A stretch of DNA of 64,000 bases, taken from contig NZ_BMFR01000007.1 of the NCBI RefSeq assembly GCF_014638995.1, positions 1 to 64,000 on the forward strand. Direction: 5' to 3'. The position numbers and the translations under genes were made by a program. Below the pieces are notes generated by a model. That model had not been told where the DNA came from. It ran no database searches and saw only the letters and a list, made by a program, of their open reading frames with translations. Below are positions 35,729 through 44,700 of the stretch, piece by piece. Source of the DNA: Virgibacillus oceani. Its GTDB lineage: Bacteria > Bacillota > Bacilli > Bacillales > Amphibacillaceae. Numbering within the stretch: the first letter of the stretch is position 1; every line of letters begins with the position of its first letter.

Positions 35729-36724
35729 TTGAAATTTATTGATAATAAAGGGATAACAGATCCTAGCATAAACCTGGCACTGGAGGAGTACGTTTTACAA
35801 AACTTCGGTGAGAACGATACATATTTATTATTTTATATTAACAAACCATCGATCATCATCGGCCGCAATCAGAATACAATAGAAGAAATTAATACAAATT
35901 ATGTTGATGAAAATGGTATTAAGGTTGTTCGTCGTTTGTCTGGCGGGGGAGCAGTTTATCATGATGAGGGAAATCTGAACTTCAGTTTTATTACAAAAGA
36001 TGATGGAGACAGCTTCCACAACTTTGCGAAATTTACCCAGCCTGTAGTTGAAGCGTTGAACAAGCTTGGTGTTCCAGCAGAACTTAAGGGCAGGAATGAT
36101 CTGACTGCGGGAGGACGCAAAATTTCCGGGAACGCACAATTTTCCACAAAAGGCCGCATGTTCAGTCATGGTACATTGATGCTTGATTCAGAAATAGAAA
36201 ATGTTGTATCAGCATTAAATGTAAAAATGGAGAAAATCCAATCAAAAGGAATTAAATCGATTCGCAGCCGTGTAGCTAACATATCGGAATTTCTAGAAGA
36301 AAAAATTACCATGGATGAATTTAAAGAACTAATTCTTCGTTATATTTTCGATGTGGAGGATGTGAAAGATGTACCTCAATATGAGTTGACGGAAAAGGAT
36401 TGGGAAAACGTTCATAAAATTTCCAAAGAGCGTTATCAAAATTGGGATTGGAACTACGGAAAATCTCCATCATTTAATATTCAGGAGTCCCATAAATTTG
36501 ATGCTGGTCTTGTTGATGTTCGCCTGGATGTTAAAAAAGGAATCATTGAAAACTGCAAAATTTATGGTGATTTCTTCGGTGTCGGTGACGTTGCTGTAAT
36601 AGAGGACAAGCTAGCTGGTGTCCGACATGAGCGTAAAGCTATTGAAGAAGCACTTGCTGATGTTAATGTACCGCATTATCTTGGTAAAATTTCCAAGGAT
36701 GATTTTATTAATTTGCTGTATTAA
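35729..36724 (+). CDS. lplJ: LplJ, lipoate-protein ligase
   Basis: 331 aa; TTG 35729 is the start, 8-9 bases after GGGGAGG. Biotin/lipoate ligase fold: RRLSGGGAVYHDEGNLNFSF, GRNDLTAGGRKISGNAQF and HGTLMLDS are the lipoate-AMP and protein-binding motifs. The C-terminal accessory domain (about 255-331) is present. It attaches scavenged lipoate to E2 and GcvH domains. Position after yhfI is as in B. subtilis. Confidence 0.94.
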   Translation: MKFIDNKGITDPSINLALEEYVLQNFGENDTYLLFYINKPSIIIGRNQNTIEEINTNYVDENGIKVVRRLSGGGAVYHDEGNLNFSFITKDDGDSFHNFAKFTQPVVEALNKLGVPAELKGRNDLTAGGRKISGNAQFSTKGRMFSHGTLMLDSEIENVVSALNVKMEKIQSKGIKSIRSRVANISEFLEEKITMDEFKELILRYIFDVEDVKDVPQYELTEKDWENVHKISKERYQNWDWNYGKSPSFNIQESHKFDAGLVDVRLDVKKGIIENCKIYGDFFGVGDVAVIEDKLAGVRHERKAIEEALADVNVPHYLGKISKDDFINLLY

Positions 36725-36733
36725 TAGTTGATC

Positions 36734-36770
36734 AGACCTCTCTTTCATTGTGATGGTGGGGTCTTTTTGT
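36734..36770 (+). terminator. lplJ terminator (moderate)
   Basis: AGACC pairs with GGTCT across about 20 bases, with a small inner CAT/ATG stem, followed by TTTTT. Confidence 0.55.
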
Positions 36771-36877
36771 ATGGTAATGAAAGCAGCAGAGGTACTGGCC
36801 GTCAATAAATTAACAATCAAATACACTTGAAAAATAATTATCTGTATTTTATAATTAATATGAATTTAATGCATAAA

Positions 36878-36895
36878 TGAATGATTATTCATTCA
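36878..36895. promoter_or_regulatory. FadR operator upstream of lcfB
   Basis: TGAATGA-TTAT-TCATTCA, a perfect 7-4-7 inverted repeat 21 bp before the GTG of lcfB. It agrees with the B. subtilis FadR (YsiA) box TGAATGA-4-TCATTCA except at one central position. FadR blocks fatty-acid degradation genes until long-chain acyl-CoA binds. Confidence 0.82.
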
Positions 36896-36916
36896 TTTTA
36901 TCGAGGAGGCTTAGAA

Positions 36917-38455
36917 GTGAATTTAAGTGATCAATTGTCAATTACAGCTAGAAACCACCCCAATAAAACAGCACTTGTATTTCAGGATCAAAAGACAAGC
37001 TATTTGGAATTGGAGGGAGCGGTAACAAGGTTTGCATCTCAATTACGTAAATTAGGTTATCAAAAAGGGGATCATATTGCTTTGGCAGTCGGCAATAGTC
37101 CCTATTATGTGATTGGGTTGTATGGTGCACTCAGACTGGGTGCTGTTGTTATTCCGATTAATCCGCTGTATACGGCACACGAGTTAACGTATATTTTAAA
37201 AAATGGTGACGTGAAAGCAGTTATTACAATGGATGTATTACTGGAAAAATTCGAAGCGATAGCAGGTAATCTTCCTGGTGTACAACATTACATATCGTGT
37301 GAATCCAGTGCGGGCATATCCCTTGAAAACCATTCACTATACGCTAAATTGAAATCGTTTACAAATTTACTTCAAGAAGGAACGTTAATGTATGAAAAAA
37401 CAAAGCTTGATGATGAGGATACGGCATTAATTTTATACACATCAGGAACAACTGGTCAGCCTAAAGGTGCTATGCTTTCACACAGGAATTTATTTTCTAA
37501 TGCTAAGGATGTAGCTGATTATTTGACCATAAATGGAGACGATAGCGTAATTGCGGCTCTGCCAATGTTTCATGTATTTTGCCTAACAGTTGCATTAAAC
37601 GCTCCATTAATGAATGGGGGGACCGTACTAATTATGCCGAAGTTCTCGCCGCAGGATGTATTTCGTATCGCCTATGATTATGAAGCTACGATTTTTGCTG
37701 GTGTGCCCACCATGTACAATTACCTGCTGCAAAGTGCTTCTGGTAGGAAAGCAGATCTTGGCACAATTCGATTATGTATTTCTGGAGGAGCAGCTATGCC
37801 TGTTGCACTGTTGAAAAGTTTCGAAAAGACATTTGGTGTAATGGTATCAGAGGGGTATGGGTTATCAGAGGCATCTCCAGTTACATGTTTTAATCCATTA
37901 GATCGTCCAAGAAAGCCAGGATCAATCGGCCGTAACATTATTCATGTTGAAAATAAGGTTGTCGACGAATTTGGTGAAGAGGTGGCAGTCGGTGAGGTTG
38001 GCGAATTAGTTGTTAAAGGGTCTAATGTAATGAAAGGGTATTATAAAATGCCTGAGGAAACTGCAGTTGCATTAAGGGACGGGTGGCTGTATACCGGGGA
38101 TATGGCACGTATGGATGATGAAGGCTACTTCTATGTCGTTGATCGTAAAAAGGATATGATAATTGTTGGCGGATACAATGTATACCCTCGCGAGGTGGAA
38201 GAAGTACTGTATATACATCCTGATATTTTAGAAGCAGCTGTTATCGGCATTCCGGATACCGGCACTGGTGAGGCTGTAATGTGTTATGTTGTATCAAGCA
38301 GCACAACATTAACAGAAAAAGAGCTTATCGAATTTTGTATAGGCCATTTGGCTAACTACAAAGTTCCGTCTAAATTTGAATTTTTGGACGAGCTCCCAAA
38401 AAATACAACCGGAAAAATATTACGGAAAAATCTTAAAGAAAGGGTTGAACAATAG
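36917..38455 (+). CDS. lcfB: LcfB-like long-chain fatty acid-CoA ligase
   Basis: GTG 36917 with GAGGAGGC upstream gives 512 aa; the longer frame from 36881 would run through the FadR box. Acyl-adenylate-forming enzyme: LYTSGTTGQPKGAMLSHRN (P-loop-like), GYGLSEASPV, YTGDMARMDDEGYF, DRKKDMIIVGGYNVYPREVE and the final TTGKILRK Lys. It activates fatty acids for beta-oxidation. Position after lplJ and the FadR box both support lcfB (yhfL). A strong terminator follows. Confidence 0.92.
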   Translation: MNLSDQLSITARNHPNKTALVFQDQKTSYLELEGAVTRFASQLRKLGYQKGDHIALAVGNSPYYVIGLYGALRLGAVVIPINPLYTAHELTYILKNGDVKAVITMDVLLEKFEAIAGNLPGVQHYISCESSAGISLENHSLYAKLKSFTNLLQEGTLMYEKTKLDDEDTALILYTSGTTGQPKGAMLSHRNLFSNAKDVADYLTINGDDSVIAALPMFHVFCLTVALNAPLMNGGTVLIMPKFSPQDVFRIAYDYEATIFAGVPTMYNYLLQSASGRKADLGTIRLCISGGAAMPVALLKSFEKTFGVMVSEGYGLSEASPVTCFNPLDRPRKPGSIGRNIIHVENKVVDEFGEEVAVGEVGELVVKGSNVMKGYYKMPEETAVALRDGWLYTGDMARMDDEGYFYVVDRKKDMIIVGGYNVYPREVEEVLYIHPDILEAAVIGIPDTGTGEAVMCYVVSSSTTLTEKELIEFCIGHLANYKVPSKFEFLDELPKNTTGKILRKNLKERVEQ

Positions 38456-38470
38456 AATACAAGCATGGAG

Positions 38471-38510
38471 GTGTGCCAGGGCATAAGTAATTTTCCCCCG
38501 GCACACTTTT
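38471..38510 (+). terminator. lcfB terminator
   Basis: GTGTGCC-GGG pairs with CCC-GGCACAC, then TTTT. Confidence 0.88.
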
Positions 38511-38566
38511 CATATGTATGAACCCTTATTTAGGTTGGCAAACTAATGTAAAAGGGGTGATTATGT

Positions 38567-38710
38567 ATGAAAAAAAATAACCATGAACCGGAATTAGCAA
38601 CATATACAATTTTGAATCCTGATTTTTATGCGTCAGAAGGTCAATGGAATGCAGAACAAAAAGATGATGAAAATCACGAAAACAGCGATGCCATGACAAA
38701 ATCAGAGTAA
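38567..38710 (+). CDS. Small acidic protein, 47 aa, unknown
   Basis: ATG 38567 follows AAAGGGGTG by eight bases. The ATG four bases earlier, in another frame, ends after five codons. Sequence starts MKKNNHEPELATYTILNPDFY and ends in an Asp/Glu/Asn-rich tail; no hydrophobic segment. No family recognised. It lies between the lcfB terminator and the comK promoter on the same strand. The ribosome site is good, so I treat it as likely real. Confidence 0.5.
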   Translation: MKKNNHEPELATYTILNPDFYASEGQWNAEQKDDENHENSDAMTKSE

Positions 38711-38750
38711 TATCTGCTATTTTTTGTGAATATATTGTGAACTTTTCTAA

Positions 38751-38803
38751 AAAATTACATTTTTGTGTTACTTTTTGACTATAAATTTGGTAAATTATAT
38801 AGT
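38751..38803 (+). promoter_or_regulatory. comK promoter with ComK box
   Basis: TTGACT at 38775-38780 and TATAGT at 38798-38803 are spaced by 17 bp, a strong sigma-A promoter. Just upstream at 38751-38763 is AAAA-TTACA-TTTT, an exact ComK half-site (AAAA-N5-TTTT). A second half-site at proper helical spacing is not clean. The arrangement suggests positive autoregulation of comK. Confidence 0.7.
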
Positions 38804-38846
38804 AAGCCTCTTTCTTTTTCATTTAACATGGAAAGGATGACCAATA

Positions 38847-39368
38847 ATGATGAAAGATTTTTATTCTCCATCATATGAAATTACCCCCCTTACTTTGGCA
38901 GTCATTGCGATGCCAAACAAAAAAGGGAATTTTAGTACATGTATATTTGAGGATCAAGAGGAAGTTAAAGTAGAGCACATCCCAACTAAAATTATAGATA
39001 TTGCTTGCAAGTTCTTTGGGGCAAGTCTCAAAGGCAGGCAAGAAGGAACCCGCGATATTTGCGGTATTACACACAAAGCACCCATTTGCATTGATCCAGC
39101 CAGTGGCATGTATTACTTTCCCACTACCTCACCGACAAGCTCGAAATGCTCTTGGATTGCACATTCCCATATTGAGACAATTCACAATGCCACTAATCAA
39201 TGTACAGAAGTAATTTTTAAAAATGGTAAAAGTATCATCCTGGAAGTTTCATTTGGTTCGATGTTGAATCAGGTGCAGCGAACGGCGCAATTTCGTTATT
39301 TATTGGATAATCGTATTAAGTATTTGCGGAAGCAAACGGTTGATATGGTTGCAGAGCCCTATACATAA
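38847..39368 (+). CDS. comK: ComK, competence transcription factor
   Basis: 173 aa, about 20 residues shorter at the C-terminus than B. subtilis ComK. Core motifs conserved: FFGASLKGRQEGTRDI, THKAPICIDPASGMYYFPT, SSKCSWIAHSHI, FKNGKSIILEVSFGSMLNQVQRTAQFR. ATG 38847 or 38850 follows GAAAGGATGACC. ComK activates DNA-uptake and recombination genes, including addAB found 2.4 kb downstream. Its 3' end overlaps yhjD by 53 bp tail to tail. The missing C-terminal segment is the part involved in MecA/ClpC-driven degradation in B. subtilis, so stability control may differ. Confidence 0.92.
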   Translation: MMKDFYSPSYEITPLTLAVIAMPNKKGNFSTCIFEDQEEVKVEHIPTKIIDIACKFFGASLKGRQEGTRDICGITHKAPICIDPASGMYYFPTTSPTSSKCSWIAHSHIETIHNATNQCTEVIFKNGKSIILEVSFGSMLNQVQRTAQFRYLLDNRIKYLRKQTVDMVAEPYT

Positions 39369-39705
39369 GCTCTTGAACGATTGCTTCAACTTTTTTTCTG
39401 ATAGCAGGATTAAAATAATTTCTTTTTTCTTCACGGCCTTGGCAAAGGAAAAGAAAAGAAGAAAAGGAATCATTTTTGTGTAATGTAACGACTTTTATAT
39501 TTTTTTTCTGCATATTCTGGCGCAATTTTTTACGTTCATTTGCTGCTTGGGAAATCATTTTTTCTAAAAGCTCCATGTATGGCTCCTTAATTTTAAAGGC
39601 GCCTTTTTGGATATGCTGTATGTCTTGTTGAATGACAACCATCGCCATTGAAAGAAATAAAAAGCGTGAACCTATTTTTAATTCTTCATCACTAAGATAA
39701 CGCAA
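39316..39705 (-). CDS. yhjD: YhjD-like protein
   Basis: 129 aa from TTG 39705, six bases after GGAGGGG; the ATG-start reading from 39798 has no ribosome site. Starts (M)RYLSDEELKIGSRFLFLSMAM and is otherwise a soluble, basic, helical protein (KLRQNMQKKNIKVVTL, FLFLCQGREEKRNYFNPAIRKKVE). Position between comK and yhjE matches yhjD of B. subtilis. Function unknown. The last 17 codons are antisense to the end of comK. Confidence 0.78.
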   Translation of the reverse strand: MRYLSDEELKIGSRFLFLSMAMVVIQQDIQHIQKGAFKIKEPYMELLEKMISQAANERKKLRQNMQKKNIKVVTLHKNDSFSSFLFLCQGREEKRNYFNPAIRKKVEAIVQELMYRALQPYQPFASANT

Positions 39706-39928
39706 GATAACCCCTCCATACGAACGTGTGTTCCTTGAACCTATTATATGATAAATTAGGCTAAAAATACACAGAAAAAGTATGGAAATTGTAAACAATG
39801 ATGAGAAAGAGGCTATATTAACCGAATTTTACTATTAAAATTTAATTGTTTACATTAAAATGAAAATAGTTAAACTAATTAATATGGTAAATTATGAAGC
39901 TGTTTCATGTGTGAGGGGAATTAACTAA

Positions 39929-40582
39929 ATGTATGTATTCAACATCTTAGCGGATTGGAAGATTATGATAGAGCAAGACAGACTGGACGATTATATTCAG
40001 CACCTTCTGAATGACTATGAAAAATTAGGACCGCTTCCAGGTGTGCTGCTGCCTTTTTTGGAGGCATTTCTGCCGTTTCTGCCACTGGTTGTATTTGTAT
40101 TTGCCAATTCAGCTGCATATGGTTTATTAGAAGGGTTTCTGTTATCCTGGCTTGGATCAAGTCTCGGTGCGATCATCGTTTTTATGATTATTCGAAAGCT
40201 TGGTGATAAACGTATATTTAAGGCGATTCGTAAGAACAAACAGGTACATAAAGTGACACAATGGCTTGAGAGACATGGATTTGGACCGTTGTTTCTGTTA
40301 ATGTGTTTTCCATTTTCACCATCGTCTGTGATTAATGTCGTGGCAGGGCTATCGAAAATTAGTCTGCAGCAATTTACGCTGGCTGTAATTATGGGGAAGT
40401 CGGTAATGATATTTACAATGGCATATGTTGGTGCAAGTATTGCCTCTTTCGCGGAGAAGCCTGTTAGGACAATTATAGTAGCTGTTTGTATAACATTGTT
40501 TTGGATATTCGGGAAATTTATTGAGAAAAAGTTACAACAAAAGTCGAAGCTGAACGATGCTTCTGACGGAAATCAGGATTAA
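39929..40582 (+). CDS. yhjE: YhjE, TVP38/TMEM64 (VTT) family membrane protein
   Basis: 217 aa, six hydrophobic segments with the re-entrant DedA-like motif (FLEAFLPFLPLVVFVFAN, then FLLMCFPFSPSSVINVVAGLS). GTGAGGGG precedes ATG 39929. VTT proteins are membrane lipid scramblases or transporters; the cargo is not known. It is followed 58 bp later by a signal peptidase, as in B. subtilis. Confidence 0.88.
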   Translation: MYVFNILADWKIMIEQDRLDDYIQHLLNDYEKLGPLPGVLLPFLEAFLPFLPLVVFVFANSAAYGLLEGFLLSWLGSSLGAIIVFMIIRKLGDKRIFKAIRKNKQVHKVTQWLERHGFGPLFLLMCFPFSPSSVINVVAGLSKISLQQFTLAVIMGKSVMIFTMAYVGASIASFAEKPVRTIIVAVCITLFWIFGKFIEKKLQQKSKLNDASDGNQD

Positions 40583-40640
40583 GACAAACTCAAACGGGGT
40601 ATGCTGAAGATAGAACAGTAACCCTTGGAGGAAAGTCCTG

Positions 40641-41192
40641 ATGAAAAAAGTTAATTATCGTAAACTAATTTCAATTGTTATATTTGCGGTGGCGTTGGCA
40701 ATTGTTTTTCGAACAGTATTGTTTGCTAGTTATGTAGTAGATGGTGAGTCGATGGAGCCAACACTATACGATGGCAATTTACTTATGGTAAACAAAGTCA
40801 TTTATGATTTAAAGGATGTTGATCGATTCGATGTCATTGTATTTCATGCCAATAAAAAAGAAGATTATGTGAAAAGGGTAATTGGACTTCCTGGCGATGA
40901 AATAATCTATAATGATGATAAGCTTTATATAAACAGAGAATATGTTGAGGAGGATTTTCTCGACCATTTCAAAAAAGCGAGTAAGACACCGCCATTAACA
41001 GATGATTTTACATTAAAAGGCGTGACCGGATCAGCGGTTGTACCTGAAGGGAAATTATTTGTTATGGGTGATAATCGTGAAAATAGTTTAGATAGCAGAT
41101 CATTTGGTTTTATTTCGGTTGATCAGCTTGTTGGAAAGGTAGATATAAAATATTGGCCACTTACTCAAGCACAGTTAAGCTTTGGCAATTAG
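40641..41192 (+). CDS. sipV: Type I signal peptidase (SipV-like)
   Basis: 183 aa with one N-terminal anchor helix (about 9-28). Catalytic Ser37 in DGESMEPTL and Lys78 in VKRVIGLPGD form the Ser-Lys dyad; GDNRENSLDSRSFG is box E. GGAGG precedes ATG 40641. It removes signal peptides from secreted proteins. The symbol rests on position next to yhjE; by sequence it could equally be called lepB/sipS. Confidence 0.92.
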   Translation: MKKVNYRKLISIVIFAVALAIVFRTVLFASYVVDGESMEPTLYDGNLLMVNKVIYDLKDVDRFDVIVFHANKKEDYVKRVIGLPGDEIIYNDDKLYINREYVEEDFLDHFKKASKTPPLTDDFTLKGVTGSAVVPEGKLFVMGDNRENSLDSRSFGFISVDQLVGKVDIKYWPLTQAQLSFGN

Positions 41193-41207
41193 GCAAAATC
41201 GGTACAT

Positions 41208-41250
41208 TAAAGCTTCTTTCTTTGATAAAATAGGAAGAAGCTTTATTTTT
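41208..41250 (+). terminator. sipV terminator
   Basis: TAAAGCTTCTT pairs with AAGAAGCTTTA over about 16 bases, then T-rich sequence. Confidence 0.82.
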
Positions 41251-41307
41251 ATGATGCTTATTGTCTTTTTATAAAACTTTACCGTGAATCTGTGTTTTTT
41301 AACCTCG

Positions 41308-41676
41308 TAGTTTCCGCAAAATGCGACGTAATGCGGTAGACTACCGTTCTGGAAATACACTAATGTGATATTTTATAACTTCATACTTTATGGGGATGAG
41401 GAAATAAAAAAAGCATATTCATTCCTGCTAGCAGCCCGTATACACGGAGACTCCTGTGGGAGATGAGGCATCGGTGAGACCCCGGAGCGACGAGCAAAAC
41501 ATCCACCGAATAAGCTACGAGTTGTGAGGAGTGCAGCATCACCGAAAATGCTTGCAACACGACGAACACCCAGCGTGAGGAGGCTCATCAGCCGCCCGCG
41601 GAAAGCGGAGTGTATACGGGCTGCGGGGTCAAAGAGCAACATAAAATGCAAAATTTACGTCTCATTTTACGTCTTA
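41308..41676. repeat. MITE-like repeat, family 1, long form
   Basis: About 370 bp. Left arm includes TGCGACGTAA, right arm TTACGTCTCATTTTACG. Inner 15-bp inverted repeat GCAGCCCGTATACAC at 41431-41445 and its complement at 41610-41624, separated by 164 bp that include CTCCTGTGGGAGATGAGGC and a GC-rich direct-repeat-like filler. The left 110 bp is almost identical to 8000-8120. No coding sequence is convincing inside it. It separates sipV from addB. Confidence 0.9.
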
Positions 41677-41787
41677 TGTTTATCAATAGGAAATCAAAAG
41701 CATTTTCGGATAGAAGCGGTTTGAAATATACGTAGTTTTTTCGATAGGCATTTCGGTTAAAATGAAAATTTTACTAGGGGGATGAAA

Positions 41788-44700
41788 ATGGGAATACGTT
41801 TTTTACTTGGGAAAGCTGGAACAGGAAAAAGCGGGAGAATACTTGATGAAATTAAAGAAAAATTATCCGCTAATCCACAAGGACCCCCAATATTTTATAT
41901 CGTTCCAGATCAAATGACCTTTCAACAGGAATACGCGTTATTTAGCGATGAATCAGTTAAGGGCAGTATCCGTACGCAAATTTTTAGCTTTTCACGTCTA
42001 GCATGGCGGATTTTACAGGAAACTGGCGGCGGAACAAAGCAATTTATCAGCTCAATCGGTGTCCAAATGATGCTCAGAAAAATCATTGAAGAAAAAGAAT
42101 CAGACTGGCTCATGTTTCAAAAAGCGATGGAAAAGCAAGGATTCCTTGAACAGCTGGAGAACATGATTACAGAATTTAAACGCTATCGTATAACACCGGA
42201 AATGCTCTCTTCAGAAATTGAGCATATGAACCAATTTGTCCATAAAGAATCAGGTGAAGGTGCATTAACGAATAAATTAAAGGATTTATCCTATATCTAT
42301 GAAAAGCTGGATTTTGCACTAAAAGATAACTATATTGACAGTGAAGATCAATTGCAATTACTTGCTGAAAAAATCAAGGATGCAACATTATTAAACAATG
42401 CAGAAATATATCTGGATGGGTTTCATCGTTTTACACCACAAGAACTTAAGGTAGTAGAGGAGTTATTGAAAAAATGTAAACAGGTGACGGTTGCGCTGAC
42501 AGTAGATGACCCAGAACCCGTTGCGTTGAACGAGCTTGATTTATTTTATCAAACAAAAGAAACTTTCCATGTGCTGCGGAACCTAGCGTTGGAAAACAAT
42601 ATAACGATTAAAGATACAGATATTTTAGATCCTATTAATGGCAGGTTTAAAGACCGAGCCCATTTCGCCCATTTAGAGAAGTATTTTGATGTGCGTCCAG
42701 CCCCTGTATTTGAAGGGGATGTACCGATAAAAATTGCCGAAGCGGTTCATCCGCGTGCCGAGGTGGAAGGTGCTGCGCAGGAAATTATCCGATTAGTCCG
42801 TGAGGGGAAGTACCGTTTTAGAGATATGGCGGTATTTATTCGGCAGACGGACAGCTATCATGATTTGATCGATACTATCTTTCGTGATTACGATATTCCC
42901 GTTTTTATTGATGAAAAACGTACAATGCTTAATCATTCACTGATTGAGCTGATTCGATCTGCATTGGATATGCTTGAAGGCAATTGGAGGTATGATGCTG
43001 TTTTCCGCGTATTGAAAACTGGATTTATCCCGTCAACAGATTCCGATTATCCATTAACAAATGATGCTATCGATGAATTGGAAAATTACGTCTTAGAATA
43101 CGGAATTCGTTCGCGTAATCGCTGGATGAGCGAAAAAAACTGGATTTTTAGGAGATTTCGCGGTTTTGATCAAGCAGCACAGACCGATTCGGAAAAACAA
43201 GCAGAGCAGCGTATCAATGCCTATCGGAAACAGGTTGTACAAGCATTGCAGCCCTTTGATGAACAACTTAGGAGCGTTCATACAATTGAAGAAAGATGCA
43301 GGGTGCTTTACGAATGGCTAGAGAATCTGGATGTGGCTGAACGTCTCGAAAAAATGCGGGAAGTATATGATAGTGAGGGGCAAATTGAAAAAGGACGCGA
43401 GCAGGAGCAAGTCTGGAACGCTGTTATTCAGCTGCTTGACGAAATGGTGGAAATAGCCGGAAACGAACCGATTGACCTGTCAACGTTCCGCCAGACAATG
43501 GATGCAGGGTTTGAATCGTTGAAGTTCTCCCATGTTCCGCCAAGCATTGATCACGTTATAGTTGGTACGATTGATCGATCAAGAATTAGTGGAATGAAAT
43601 GCGGATTTTTACTTGGGGTAAATGATGGTGCCTGGCCAATGAAGCCACCGTCTGATGGAATGATCAATGAACGGGAACGAGAGATATTAGCAGGACATGG
43701 AATGCAATTAGCTGATAGCAGTAAACGGAAGCTGCTTGATGATTGGTTTTACATGTATGTTGCCTTTACGGCGGCAAAGGATCGTCTTTGGATTAGCTTT
43801 CCATTAAGTGATGAAGAGGGAAAGTCGAAAATGCCGTCACAACTCATTAAGAGGATCGAGGATTTATTTCCAGCATGCTCAGATCATTTACTATTGCAGG
43901 ATCCTGATGAATTAACAGACGCAGATCGTTTTATTACAACGCCAGTAAAAACACGGTCCGCACTAACGGCACAACTCGCTCGCAATAGAAAGGGGTATCC
44001 AGTTCAGCCAATTTGGTGGCATGTATTAAATTGGTATATGACCAATCATGCGAAATTTGGCACAACGTATACGATTTTACAAAGCTTGTACTATCGAAAT
44101 AAACCTATTAATCTATCTAAGGAAACAACTGAGCAGCTGTATCCCAAACAAGTGAAAACCAGTGTATCGCGGCTGGAAATGTACCACCGATGTTCGTATC
44201 AGCATTTCGCGAAATATAGTTTAGGTTTGGAAGAACGTAAAACGTATAAGTTAGACGCGCCAGACATTGGACAGCTTTTCCATGAAGCATTGAAAAAAAT
44301 TACCGAGTGGATTCAAGCGGATGGAAAGGATTTTGCACAGCTGAATAAACGCGATACAGACAACTATGCACACAAGGCCGTAGCAGATTTGGCGCCTATT
44401 TTACAGCACCAGATCCTACACAGTTCCAATCGTTACAAATATATTCAGCAGAAGCTGCAGGAAGTGATTGCCAGGGCGGCATATGTGTTAAGTGAACAAG
44501 CGAGACAGAGCAGCTTTTCTCCAGTTGGATTGGAGCTTGGATTTGGAGAAAATCAAACACTATCACCAGTAACATTGCCTTTGCCGAATGGATTTGAACT
44601 AATGCTGCGCGGGCGGATTGACCGTGTCGATAAAGCATTTAATGAAGAAAGTTTGTACTTACGGATCATTGATTATAAATCCAGTGCAAGAGGATTAAAT

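Noticed and set aside
41381..41724. Several ORFs on both strands inside the 41-kb repeat, also at 53124-53456
   Set aside because: All lie in MITE-like DNA, overlap each other, lack ribosome sites, and are GC-rich readings of the inverted-repeat core.
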